DNA of 64,000 bases from Gambelia wislizenii (GCA_030847615.1 JAUMIR010000005.1:113613116-113677115), one strand, 5' to 3'; positions 1 through 10,472 are shown, counted from the first letter of the stretch. The notes: a model not told the origin generated them from the sequence alone. Made by a program: numbers and translations.

Positions 1-571
1 GGAACGCAGAGTAACAACCTTTGACTTTTATTTCTAAGAAGTTATTTTAATAACAAAACACAGCAACAGAAACCATCTGTGAAAGAAGATGAATGTTATC
101 CTTAACAATGAGGTGTGAAGTCCTGGAATACCACAAGAAAATGCAAAGCACTAAATATAAGTATAAATTGATTAATGCATAATGGTACAAATGGATTCTA
201 CCCTACGTCCATCTGATAAAATTTTACTATATGGAAATAAATGCTCTGTGCTCTCTTTTGCTATCATTCATAGCTTGGAAATGCCACATTATAAGTAACC
301 ATGTTGCCCATAACATTCTTCTTCTTGGAATACTGAAGCCATAACATTGTTGTATTATGAAATAACGCAATAACTATCAATTTCATGCAATGACATTATT
401 TCAAAAATTTTGTTTTGAGAGGTAATTTAGGAGATTAGGGGGTAATTTTTCTTTTTCTTTTTCCTCCTCCTCCTCGTTTAGGAAAAAAAAATCACACATA
501 CTGATTTTGCCTGGCATTAAATTTGAGATTAATTTCAATGCTAATGCTCAAGATGGGGAAAAAAAAATATA
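1..571. other. AT-rich DNA, nothing recognised
   Basis: This stretch is AT-rich and has no open frame of note and no repeat end that I recognise. It ends where the 3' end of a minus-strand CR1 element begins. Confidence 0.5.
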
Positions 572-1105
572 ATCATAGAGTTGAAAAAGACCACAAGGGC
601 CATCTAGTCCAATCCCCTGCTGTGTAGGAATGTCGAATATTTCTTATCATCAGGAAGTTATTCCTAATTTTTATGTGGAATCTCTGTTCCTATAGCTTGA
701 GCCCATAGCTGAGTGTAGTCTCTGGAGCAGCAGAAAACAAGTTTCCTTCATCCTCAATATAACATCCCTTCAAATATTTAAACATGGCTATCACATTACC
801 TCTTAACCTTCTCTTCTCCAGGCTAAACATACCCAGCTCCCTAAACAGGCTTAGGACATGGCTACCAGACCTTTTACCAGCTTGGTCACCCTCCTCTGGA
901 CACATTCCAGCTTGTCAATATCCATCTTTAATTGTGGTGCCCAGAACTGGACACAGTATTCCAGGTGAGGTCTGGCCAAAGCAAAATAGAGTGGCACTAT
1001 TACTTCCCTTGGTCTAGACACTATACTCCATGCAGCCTAGAATCGCATTGGCTTTTTTAGTTGCCACATCACACTGCTAAATCATGTTTAGCTTGTGGTC
1101 CACCA
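572..1105 (-). mobile_element. CR1 LINE, 3' part (first half of a split copy)
   Basis: This is the 3' end of a CR1 non-LTR retrotransposon on the minus strand. It matches the better preserved CR1 copies at 26341-28130 and 40410-41816 in the last third of the reverse transcriptase (the LEKRRLRG...FKYLKGC block) and in the 3' UTR, which begins here as atcatagagttg. The frame is broken. The match stops abruptly near 1105 in the sequence 'gtggtccacca' and resumes at about 2728, so this is one copy cut in two by an insertion. Edges are good to about 5-10 bases. Confidence 0.85.
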
Positions 1106-2727
1106 GGGTGCCAGTTACACGACAATTTTTGTCTCGGGGCTTACCGTGACTTCCTGATCCCGTATTTATCCCACGCTGTTTTGATGATTTTTGTCACTCT
1201 TTAGGAAATCCTGGAAGATCCTGTGATTGATATTTACACATCAAAAGTTCAGTTTCTTTTTATTGGTCTCGTACTCTTATATCCTGTGCTTTTGTTGTTT
1301 ACACATGTTTAGCCTACCGGAATTTTTTTTGGGGGGGGCTGTCAATCAAGGATGCGATTACTCGTGTTTTCACAACCTCGGTGACGTACTTCCTTTAGAG
1401 TTCCACACCACGAGCAATGCTATTGGCTGGCTGGGGGGGGGAAGGATGGGGCAGAGGCTTGTGTTTATCCTGTCTCTTAAAAATGTTAACCCTTTAAGCA
1501 GAGGCAGAAGGCATTTTGAAAGACCCAGAATGTGATCTTTCTCTCAGATGCAGGAACAATTAAACCCTGTGCTTTCCTTTTGAAATCAAGCCGAGTGGGG
1601 ATTGCCCTTGTCTCTCTAAAATGTTAACCCTTAAAGCAGAGGCAGCTGCAGAGTGAAGATTTCAAGCCAGTGACACACAGGCATTTTGAAAGACACAGAT
1701 GCTGGCATTTTTTTTACTGTGCCTTGTGGGGGGGGGAATAAAAGTGTGTTCATTCGCTCAGACGCTGGAATATTTTACTGTGCCGGGGAGGGTGATGAAT
1801 GTATGATTATCTGTTCAGACCCAGGGAGGGGATCCAGGCAAGGAATGAATGGGCGATCCTCTGCCCACCATGATCTCTTTGTAACATGCAGTTGAGAAAG
1901 AGGTTAAAGCTGAAGGATTTGAAGTGTAGAAATCCATTTTAAAAGGTGACTGAGTACACGCACACACACACAAACCTACGTGCAGCTGGAAGGGATGTCT
2001 TTGTTTTCAGCTGGTGAGGCTGGATCTGTTGAACGGTGACTGACCCCTCCTTTTCTGGTTGCTGATCTCTAAGCCTGCCCCCAGTCACCATTTCCAGTCA
2101 CCCCCTAGTACCGAGATAGCTTGTCCTGGGCTGTTTACATTTCTGATTTTCCAAATCCTCCAGTGACTTTTTAAAAAACCAGCACAAACCACAGGACTGG
2201 AAGTCCCACAGGCTGAGGGATAAAAGGTGGCCCCCCTTCCAAAAATCACATACCCAACCCGATGTACATGTAAACAGCCAGGGTTCAACACGAATTCTTC
2301 CCACTACATTTTCCTCGTGTAAACAGCACCCACGAATCCTAGTTCTCCAATAAATGATAAGTTAACATGTAGAATTAAAGTAAGAAGAGGAAGTTGGGAA
2401 GAAAGTGATTTTGATAAAATTTGGAAAGTATTTGTTAAAAAAGTATTACAGACAAAATATGGGAGGTTACCTCCATGAGAAGAAATGAGATTCTGGAAAG
2501 ATTAGGTAAGGGATAATGGCTCCGGTGAAGGGGAGCACTGAGGTGGGATGGGGTAGGGGAATTAATATTCTGGAAAAGAATCATAGTAAAGAATCTATGT
2601 TAACTTTTGAAATTAGTTAATAGAAAAATTGTGATGTGTATGGTAATTTTATGTGTTATACTAGATAAGTATTGATTGGATATTATAATGTATGATTATA
2701 AAATTAATAAAAATATATTTTAAAAAA
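1106..2727 (+). mobile_element. A-tailed insertion splitting the CR1, possibly an internally deleted L1-like element
   Basis: About 1.6 kb separates the two halves of one CR1 copy. The right end is A/T-rich and ends in ...atattttaaaaaa directly before CR1 resumes, as expected for an L1-type retrotransposed insertion on the plus strand. The last 380 bases are AT-rich like an L1 3' UTR. The first part is G/C-richer and contains imperfect internal duplications: 'ttaaccctttaagcagaggc' near 1484 recurs near 1624, and a 'gctggcattttttttactgtgcc' type block near 1700 recurs near 1763. No long open frame exists. It could be a non-autonomous element with a repeated 5' UTR. I saw no clear target duplication, so the class is inference. 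Confidence 0.45.
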
Positions 2728-3385
2728 GACTCCTAGATCCCTTTCGCATATACTGCCATCGAGCCAGGTGTCACCCATCCTATATCTGAGCATTTCATTC
2801 TTAGTTATAAAGTGTAGTATCCTACATTTCTCCTTGCTGAAATTCTTTAGTTAGTTTTGGCCCATCTTTCTAACCTGTTAAGGTCATTTTGAATTCTGAT
2901 CCTGTCCTCTGGGGTATTGGCTACCCCTCCTAATTTGGTGTCGTATGGAAACTTGATAGGCATACCATCTATTCCCTCATCCAAGTCATTGATACAGATG
3001 TTGAATAGCACTGGATTAGGACAGAACCCTGTGGACCCCACTAGTCACTTCTCTCCAGGATGAAAAGGAGCCATTGGTGACTACACTTTGGGTTCGGTCA
3101 ATCAACCAATTATAAATCCACCTAACAGTTGCTTTGTCTAGCCCACAGGTTACTAACTTTTTTGCAAGAATATCATGGGGGACCTTGTCAAAGGCCTTAC
3201 TGAAATCAAGATACACAACATCCACAGTGTTCCCTTCATCTACGAAGTTTGTAACTCTATAAAAAAGGAATAAGTTTATTCTGACATGACTTGTTTTTGA
3301 GAAACTCATGTTGACTTTTAGTGATCATAAATGTACAAATGGTGACATAGAAAATATTTAGAAAATGCAGAATATAGAAAAATAA
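2728..3385 (-). mobile_element. CR1 LINE, second half of the split copy (RT palm region)
   Basis: This continues the CR1 copy of 572-1105. On the minus strand it encodes broken pieces of the CR1 reverse transcriptase: a 'LFNICINDLDEGIDG' segment at 2847-3041, 'VDVVYLDFSKAFDKVPHDIL' at 3016-3309, and 'ITKSQHEFLKNKSCQNKL' upstream. Several frameshifts and a lost FADD box mark it as an old dead copy. It is 5'-truncated next to the pogo-like MITE at 3391. Confidence 0.85.
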
Positions 3386-3390
3386 TAATA

Positions 3391-3582
3391 CAGTGGACCC
3401 TCTGAATCTGTGGGTGTTAGGTTCTGGGACAGTACATGGATGGCAAAAATGTGGATTTGTCATGCCCCATATTATTAAATGACAGTCATATGCCTGTAGT
3501 CACATCAGCCCATCCTCATACAGGTCACCGCTATTTTAGGTATGGGACGTGATGATCCATGGGTGGCTGACAGGGCCAACTG
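3391..3582. mobile_element. pogo/Tigger-like MITE (copy 1)
   Basis: A 192-bp element flanked by TA at 3389-3390 and 3583-3584. It starts cagtggaccctctg and ends cagggccaactg, which are imperfect inverted repeats of the CAGTTGGCCCTC type known from Tigger/pogo elements. It has no coding capacity. Four related copies occur in this window (4806, 29262, 32802, 56092). Confidence 0.75.
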
Positions 3583-3584
3583 TA

Positions 3585-3915
3585 AAAATTTATGGAATTT
3601 CTCCAAGGAAGAACTCTGCATATCTGTTCTCCTAGTTTAGTATTTTTAAACAGAATGGGAAATGCAAAGAATTCCTTTCCCAGACTGGAGCAATTCCTGA
3701 AACAAGTATAAATACAGTAAAATATTGTTTATCCTGCAGTTTGCTTTGAATTTTAAATCTGTACTGTTTTTATTTCTGGCAGACAAGAGAGTTATTTAAT
3801 TAAAGCATGATCTATTAGGAGTTCCTCCTATAGAAATCCATGGAAATTAATAATAATATTTTTTATGCGAACTTAGAGGTCCATATTGGCTGAAATATTT
3901 AGACTGTTGTGGCAT
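3585..3915. other. Flank of the ERV, nothing recognised
   Basis: AT-rich sequence between the MITE and the ERV 5' LTR. Its last four bases, GCAT at 3912-3915, are repeated directly after the ERV 3' LTR at 16824-16827 and so are the ERV target-site duplication. Confidence 0.6.
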
Positions 3916-4396
3916 TGTAGCCATGTGGACTCTAACGTCTATTTGCTGAATACTGTCACCTTACAATCACTATTTGGGGTCAGACTAGATAGCCCACGAG
4001 ACTCTGGCACTCTGCAAAGTCTTTTTCCTTTAACTCTCAGGCCTAGTCAATGTTCCTTACTAATCAACTCTATGTTCCATAAATGTATGATATGCTGATG
4101 TAAACAAATTCTTTCTCTAATAACAGTCAAACTGTACCCAAATGTTCCTAAGCTATCTTGCCTTGTACTTTCTGAACTATCAACAATTGTCACAAGGAAG
4201 GGAAATTGCTGACACTAGAGACACCAGAGAAAGGGAGGAGGGAATTGCTTTTTGCATACTGTCATTACTGTATAAAAGTATTCTGTAGGCAAAGCTCTTG
4301 GCTCTGACTCTTTGGAAGGTATTCCAGTCAGGCCCACCAGTGTAATAAAACTCACTTTCCAATCCGTGGGTCTGCTGTTCCATGATTTCTGCAACA
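3916..4396 (+). repeat. ERV 5' LTR
   Basis: A 481-bp LTR. It begins TGTAGCC and ends TGCAACA, matching the copy at 15967-16823. A TATA-like box (tataaaag) lies at 4271 and a polyadenylation signal AATAAA at 4344-4349, in the order expected for U3-R-U5. The 3' copy differs by point changes and by a roughly 380-bp insertion. Confidence 0.9.
4271..4278 (+). promoter_or_regulatory. ERV LTR TATA-like box
   Basis: tataaaag, 73 bases before the AATAAA signal at 4344. It is conserved at 16324 in the 3' LTR. Spacing fits a retroviral U3 promoter with a short R region. Confidence 0.6.
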
Positions 4397-4400
4397 TAAA

Positions 4401-4418
4401 TGGTGCATTGGCTGGGAA
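4401..4418 (+). promoter_or_regulatory. ERV primer-binding site, tRNA-Gly type
   Basis: TGGTGCATTGGCTGGGAA lies four bases after the 5' LTR. It is complementary to the 3' end of vertebrate tRNA-Gly (GCC) including CCA, with one G:T-type mismatch (GGCTGG for GGCCGG). This identification relies on recalled tRNA-Gly sequence. Confidence 0.75.
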
Positions 4419-6003
4419 GGAAGCAGCAGGTGATGGAACAGGAGGTGGCATTTGCCTGCTCTAACTGCCGTGGCTGGGAAGGGGCCATGAGCATACACAC
4501 TCATTCTGGGCACCACCAACCATTTGTTGGAAGAATGGGAGTCTGTGACATGACTGCCTGAACAGCAACGTGCGCAAGGAGAACCCAATAAACAGAGAAG
4601 GAAACTGAGCCTCCTGCCTCCAGGAAACAGGCAAGTATAAAAGGGGAATTTATTAGACCCACTCCGTAAGAGTGGAAGTGGGAGCCTGATCACCCCCCAA
4701 GAGGGAGCCCTACTACCTAGACAAGGAGTGACTGGTCAACTGCTCATCTCTAGGTGTAATAAGTGGAACTGTGGGAGGTAGGAACGAATGCCTGTGAATT
4801 GAATACAGTTGTCCCTTTACATTCGAGGCTTTGACTTTTGCGGTTTTATGTATTCGCAGAAATTCCTTCCCCCCTGCTCTCCCCAACACATTTCAGGAGG
4901 AAATTTTCCTGCACACATACACACACAGGGAAGATCCCAGCAAGCAAGCAACTCCCACACCAGCTTCAGAGGATCTAAGGTGAAAGAAAAGCAGAGCCCC
5001 ATGTTGTGAGCCCGCAAGCAAAGTCCCCCCTTCCCACTCCCCTCTCTGTGTCTTAACAAACTGAATTGCTTCTTTAAAACTCACATTTCGCCCCATGTCT
5101 CCTCATGGCCCAAAGAAAAACACAGCTGCATGCTTGCCACCCCCTCTCTGTGTCTCAACAAACTGAATTGCTTCTTTAAAACTCACATTTCGAACCTTTC
5201 CTACACACATTCACATACAGGGGAGGTGCAGGTGGCATCTCCCAGCAAGCAACTGACCCAGCTTCTGAGCATTTAAGGAGAAAAGCTTGTGTGCTCACAG
5301 TATGGGACTGTGCTTTTCTTTCGGCCAGTAGGAAGCTTTCCTCCTTAAATGCTCAGAGGCTGGGTTGCTGGGAGATGCCACCTGTGCCTTCCCTTGTGTG
5401 TGAAGGTGTGTAGGAAAAGTTCAAAATGTGAGTTTTAAAGAAGCTGAGTTTTAAATTCAGTTTGTTGAGACACAGAGAGGGGGTGGCAAGCATGCAGCTG
5501 TGCTTTTCTTTGTGTCATGATGAGACATGGGGTGAAATGTGAGCTTTAAAGAAGCAATTCAGGTTGTTAAGACACAGAGAGGGGAGTGGCAACGGGGGGC
5601 TTTGCTTGCATGCTCATAGAATGGGGCTCTGATTTTCTTTCCTCCTGAAATGCTCAGAGGCTGGGTCAGTCTCTGTGTGTGTGTGTGTGTGTGTGTGTTT
5701 AGGAAGGGCTCCTTGTTAAACCCTCAGAGGCTGCTTTTATTTGCAGCTTTTTCACTTTCGCAGGGGTCTTGTTCCCGTAACCCCTGCAAATGTGAAGGGA
5801 TGACTGTATATGCAACGTGTGTGTGAGTTTGTATGCATCGCTGCTGCAGTTCTTGATACTTGCCGTTGAGTGTCCTGGGGGTACAAGCCGGCAGCTGTGT
5901 GACTGGTGTCCACTTCCTCTTGGTTTGGGCAATAGGACCCCTTACCTATTGTCCACACATTTTTTGTTTTTCCCTTGTGTCTTTTGTCTGTGTCTATTTT
6001 AGG
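4419..6003 (+). other. ERV untranslated leader
   Basis: Sequence between the primer-binding site and the first gag homology, interrupted by the 1-kb foldback element. I see no open frame that fits a retroviral protein. A splice donor and packaging region would be expected here but cannot be assigned by eye. Confidence 0.5.
4806..5806. mobile_element. 1-kb foldback pogo-like MITE in the ERV leader (copy 2)
   Basis: A 1001-bp element with TA at 4804-4805 and 5807-5808. It starts cagttgtccctttacattcg and ends gtgaagggatgactg, the same inverted terminal type as the short MITEs here. The interior is almost entirely one imperfect palindrome. The left arm runs from about 4820 to about 5310 and the right arm from about 5330 to about 5790. 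Each arm carries a repeated block around 'aaactcacatttcg' or its complement. A (TG)n run lies at about 5674-5698. There is no coding region. It interrupts the untranslated leader between primer-binding site and gag. Confidence 0.8.
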
Positions 6004-6270
6004 AGGGAGGACATGGGTGGAGGGGAGAGCAAAGAAGCTTGCAACCCCTTGAGCTGTATGTTAAAGAACTTCAAAAAGGGGTTCAATCTCTTTGTGAGAT
6101 AGAATGGCCCTCCTTTGGGGTTGGGTGGACCAGTGAGGGGTCTTTAAAGTTAGATAAAATTTGGCGTGTGTATTTTGTAAATGTTGGTGACCCAGAACAT
6201 CCAAATCAGATTCCCTACATTGACTCAGGAGATACAGTGGTCCTTGAGTCACCCCCCCTCAGTGATTAAA
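6004..6270 (+). pseudogene. gag: ERV gag, matrix-like domain
   Basis: Plus-strand translation gives 'EIEWPSFGVGWTSEGSLKL' followed by 'HPNQIPYIDSGDTVV' (frame at 6039-6269). The WP-x-F-x-VGW-x-x-x-G block and the later HP-x-Q-x-PYI block are characteristic of gammaretroviral Gag matrix proteins, which line the inner face of the virion membrane. Upstream the frame is not clean and no initiator can be chosen with confidence. The frame closes at 6267-6269, so gag is already broken here. Confidence 0.8.
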
Positions 6271-7420
6271 AAGAATAATGCCAAGAGATCCCAAACCAAA
6301 GTTCTGGTAATTAGAAAAGGAAAATTGGCCAATAAATGAAAGCCAGTGTTAGATTCCCTGGGAGACAACAACCTGATAGGGCCAATGGCACCCCCGCCTT
6401 ACATTACACTGGAAGCGCAGCCCTAGCAGCCCAATCATGAAGAAAGGAGGGGCAAGATGGCAATGGACTAATAACTTCTGAACTGTTCTCCCATCACTAT
6501 CTGGTATTATCACTTCATATAACCCAAAAATGCCACCCAGTGACAAGAAAAGAATTCAGACCAGCGCCAGCAACAACACTGGAACCTAGGAATCTTTCAA
6601 AGCAGAAAAACAGATGAAAATTGACTCACTTTTCCCAGTGGCAGGAACGGCAGCTTCTTCACTCCCTAAGAAATCTGAACTAAACAAAATAGCTCCTCAG
6701 AATCAAAATATAAACTATTCTCTGTGACAGGGAGAAAAAGAGATATACTCCCAGAACTTGCTGGCAGTATATCTTACAATAACACTTCTCAGCTCTTCTA
6801 CGAATTCTGCCAACTGTCTGTAGAAACATTGATTCTTATATTGCAGAGATTAAATTATGTTGCAAGCAAGGTAGAGAATTTCCAGCAAGCCTTTCAAAGG
6901 CAAAAGTCATATGGCACATGGGAGGAAACCTGCTCAATCCCATCACAGCAACTAGATGTTGTAGTTAAACATTGCCGAGTGCTACAGAGAAATCAGCTCA
7001 TCTCACAAATAGAGCACAATGGGAACAGCTGCAAGTCAATTGTGAACACTCTTGCAAAAAAATGACCAGTACTACAGATGCATCCTCATCTAAAATTAAA
7101 TTCCAGCAGTTATGCAAACCCACCCCAAGGGAAAAACAGTCTTTACCACCACCTATCTCATTGGATAAGCCAAAGGATGCTCCCCTCACTAAAGAGATAG
7201 GATACTTTACTGCCCATGCTGCACTGCTTCTTCCAGCCTCCCTACCAGAACAGACAAAGCAGGAAGTACAGGAATGTGACCCATTATTGCTCCACTCAAA
7301 GAGGAAGACACAGTTACAGTCATCCCAGTCATTTAAACAAGATAAATTACCCATCCAGTCCCTGGCCTGCAGGACAACTGCCTGACTTCCAACTGACCAG
7401 CACAAGGTTTCCCTAATAAC
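6271..7420 (+). pseudogene. ERV gag middle region or an old insertion, unassigned
   Basis: Between the matrix-like and capsid-like parts lie about 1.1 kb, longer than the usual p12 spacer of gammaretroviruses. Stretches at 6724-7065 and 6972-7385 are open but do not resemble Gag convincingly. The sequence near 6440-6550 (a 'caagatggcaatgg' motif, then a short frame starting MPPSDKKR) and the segment LQRLNYVASKVENFQQAF near 6840 look a little like the 5' end and coiled coil of an L1 ORF1. I cannot decide between a divergent gag spacer and an L1 5' fragment. Confidence 0.35.
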
Positions 7421-7429
7421 CTGGAACTG

Positions 7430-8250
7430 TATGAATTGGAAAACCCACTACACCTCATATACAGAGAAGCCTCAAGAGATTGTAGAGCTATGTGCTAACA
7501 CTATGGCTTCGCATATGCCAAATTGGCTACACTGCCAACAGCAGCTGTTACTAACCCTATTCACCACTGAAGAGAGGTGATGCATTATACAACATGCAGG
7601 AACAGATAGCTTTGGCCAGAGCTCCCAAGAATCATGCTGATGCTCAAAGGAGGATGTGAGAGAGAGTGCTATCAGGGCACCCCTTCTGGGATCCTTATGA
7701 GCTGGAACAGATAAAGCGCCTCATCCAATATCAGACCCTGCTATTAGAAGCCATGAGGGTGGAGAAAAAGAAGCAAGTTAACATGACTAAAGTCTCAAAT
7801 GGAAGGAGCCATTGAAGCCTCTGGAGCCTATCTAGAGTGTCTCCTAGATGCCTATCACCAGTATACCCCCTCGGCCCTGAATAACATGTGGATGGTTAAC
7901 ATGACTTTCGTAACACAGAGTTATGAAGGTTATGCAGGAAAGAATATGACGGAATTGTTGGAAGTAGCCCAGAAGGTATAGTGTATGTGAATAGAAGGTG
8001 TAGTGCATGTGAACAGAAGGTGTAGAGTATGTGAATAGAGACGAGGAAGAGAAGTGAGAGAAGGACAGAAATATAGTCAAAAAGCTGGAATTGCTCACAG
8101 CAGCACCAGTGGAGCAGCGTGATAGAGAACGTGAAAGAAGAATAAGATGTGGAGATGTGGAGATGAAAGAAAAAGCCCGGAAGAGGCAGAGAAGGAATCA
8201 ATGTGCCTGGTGTGGTCAAGAAGGACATTGGCAGCGTGAATAGAAATGAC
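7430..8250 (+). pseudogene. gag: ERV gag, capsid and nucleocapsid remnants
   Basis: Broken capsid-like frames contain 'MASHMPNWLHCQQQLLLTLF' at about 7503, a 'PFWDPYELEQIKRLIQYQ' block at about 7680, and 'GAYLECLLDAYHQYTP' within the 60-codon frame 7799-7981. Order and spacing match the gammaretroviral capsid through its C-terminal domain. A charged Arg/Glu-rich stretch follows, then a nucleocapsid zinc knuckle at about 8196-8240 reading NQCAWCGQEGHWQRE then a stop. This is C-x2-C-x4-H, but the fourth ligand (Cys) is missing because the frame ends. Stops and frameshifts (for example at 7660 and 7820) rule out a working protein. Confidence 0.8.
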
Positions 8251-8454
8251 GAGATGGAAGCAGAAGAGAGAGACTGAAATGGAAGAGGGAGTAGACAACT
8301 GGCAGATGAAAAGACAAGCAGAGGTATATGAAGAGGGTCCTTTCATCAGAATGGCAGAAGCAGAGTTCATTGAATAGAACAGACTGGGCACCCTAAACCC
8401 AGTGGAATTTACATTGTGCATATCATCTTCAGAGTTCCAGACAAGTGGAGAGGA

Positions 8455-8790
8455 TGAATTAGACAATAAAAACTCATCTGGCTAAGCTGTGCCAGGAAAC
8501 CAAGCAAAAGTGGAGAGAAATGCTGCCCTTGGCCCTGTTTAGGATCCGTTCCCCACATAAGACGACTGGCTTATCCTCATTTGAATTGATATATGGTAGG
8601 CCAACCCAGATTTTGGTTGGGTTAAGGGGGGAACAGGCAAGAGTTAGTAAATAATAGTTTGCAACAAGAGGTGCAAGTGCTGGATAATGTATTGCAAGCC
8701 CAATGCTGTTACGTGTTAGAAAAACATGTCCCAATCCCCGTCACAGAAGTTCACACTTTCCAACCATGGAATGAAGTGTGAGTTAAAGTT
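8455..8790 (+). pseudogene. pol: ERV pol, C-terminal end of integrase
   Basis: Plus-strand translation from about 8467 gives 'KLCQETKQKWREMLPLALF' then 'SSFELIYGRPTQILVG'. This is the C-terminal part of the gammaretroviral integrase core. 'VHTFQPWNEV' near 8750 matches the start of the following SH3-like tail. The D,D-35-E catalytic residues lie upstream of this and are absent. It follows the nucleocapsid region by only about 200 bases, so roughly 2.5-3 kb of pol (protease, RT, RNase H, catalytic integrase) has been lost by an internal deletion. Confidence 0.75.
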
Positions 8791-9206
8791 CCATAGCCCC
8801 ACACCTGTCACAGAAAAAGCAATAACTTGAGTGAAATTTTAACTGTATGCAGTTCAAGAATCCCTTCACAGTTCAAAAGCAACCAAACCAAAAAGTCAGC
8901 CCTTGTTCCCCATTCCCATATTCACAGCCATTGCTAGTGTACATATCTAGTAGGTTAGTTCAGTGTGTCAGGGATATTTCACCTGTTAAAAACTCAATGT
9001 GATCCTGAAGAGACAGACAAGAAAACTGAGGCTAGATTATACAGTGAGCACTCCAGAGGCTGCTCACTCAGCATACAATCAAACCTGCGACTAGAGAGGA
9101 AAGAAGACGGGACTAGAACTTACTGCAGCCGACCAGATGATTGGAAGTTCCATCAGGCTGATCAACGTACGGTCAGATCCCAAACAAAATTAACCTGCAT
9201 GCTGTA

Positions 9207-9482
9207 ATGTTGATTTTATTGTCTTTTGCTAAAGCCAAAGGGGAGGGTTCTGTTACACAGGTTTTTAGAAAACATAAGGTTACAATTGTCAAATATTTCA
9301 GGGGTGAATTTTTTCATTGTTTTTATTCAGGGAGATTAATTATAATGGACCTAGGATGGTTAAAAGGATGGTGTATGTTATTCTTATTGGCATTGTTCAT
9401 TGTTCTGCTATGCATGCTCATATCATGTATCTCCTGTTTCTTGCCTGCTATCCTACACAGATCAATACTGGTTATGCTTTGA
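9207..9482 (+). pseudogene. env: ERV env, putative transmembrane tail
   Basis: A 91-codon open frame whose C-terminal half is a long hydrophobic segment (about residues 56-83, 'FLLALFIVLLCMLISCISCF') preceded by WLKGW and followed by a short tail. Position (after integrase, before the polypurine tract) and shape fit the membrane anchor and cytoplasmic tail of a retroviral TM subunit. The surface subunit and fusion region are gone. No diagnostic Env motif is left, so the assignment rests mainly on context. Confidence 0.5.
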
Positions 9483-9502
9483 TGGCTTAAATAGGGACTT
9501 AC

Positions 9503-9858
9503 TGTGATGTACCAGGAACACACGCTCTCGTTTACTCAATAAGCTTTATTCAGCAAGGACACGTATGTCATGAACATGGCCAAAGCTGAAACTGAATACA
9601 ACACAACCCCATCCCCAGATAAAACCTCACAGTGTGAGAATGGCACGCAGGGAGGTTTCTGGTGCCCCGACAGCCCCCAGGTGGCTGACCTTGAGTTGTC
9701 TTTTAAAACAGCATTCCCAGGCCAAAAAGGGTGGGCTGGCCCATGCCCAAGAGCTGAGAGGCCCACTTAAGGGAAACAGGCCCAAGCCCTTACCAACTTC
9801 ATGTCTGGATCCTCCATGAAGTCTGAGTAACATGGAGACTTCATGGATAAGCCAGACA
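9503..9858 (-). repeat. Gypsy 3' LTR (minus strand)
   Basis: 356 bp. On the plus strand it begins TGTGATGTACC and ends GCCAGACA, matching 15547-15906. A complement of AATAAA lies near 9545. The purine-rich strand directly outside it (complement of 9859-9870) is the likely polypurine tract. Confidence 0.9.
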
Positions 9859-10472
9859 TACCGCCCTCCCAATGAAAAGCCCCCCCCCCACTCAGTTGGG
9901 CTTATCAGGAAAGCTGGCATGGAACTTTCGTAATTGACGTGTTCGACATTAACGCATTCAGTGTGAGCAATAGGCAGATTTTTCCATTTCACCAAATATT
10001 GTAAACACCCTTTGTGCACCCGAGAGTCCAAAATCTCAGAGATTTCAAAATGTTGATCCTGGTCCACCAGGAAGGGGAGGGGCGATGACTCAGGAGCTGG
10101 ATGATGACGGTCCGAAGGGCACACCAGCTTGAGCAAGCTGGAATGAAACACAGGGTGGACGTTACAGTACATTTTGGGCAAGGATAGTTCAAAAGCCACA
10201 GGATTAATCTGTCTAACAATAGGGAAAGGTCCAATGTATTTAGGCCCCAACTTCTTCAAAGGTTGCGGGCTTTTCAAGAACTTAGTGGACAAAAACACCA
10301 AGTCCCCTACAGCATATTTCGGAGTAGGGTCCCACCTTTTATCAGCATCGTCTTTGTAATGGGCCTTTGCAAAGTCCAGAGCTGCAACTACTTTAGGCCA
10401 TGCCTCCCTAATTTGAGTACTCCACTGGGTCACCGGGATGGGGTTGTTGGAAGTCCCCTCTCCGATTGGCAA
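9850..10472 (-). pseudogene. pol: Gypsy pol: integrase C-terminus with GPY/F module and chromodomain
   Basis: The minus frame 10472-9627 reads through the end of pol. The first part holds the GPY/F-type module 'LGPKYIGPFPIVRQINP', typical of integrase C-termini. After it comes 'FEISEILDSRVHKGCLQYL' followed by VKWKNLP, which is a chromodomain (E-x-I-L-D-x-R...LQYLVKW). Chromodomains guide chromovirus integration by binding histone marks. A first aromatic cage position is plausible (FEI) and the LVKWK strand is intact, but later residues drift (IAHTECVN for the usual W-x-P). The frame after about 9860 runs into the LTR and is not meaningful. Confidence 0.85.
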
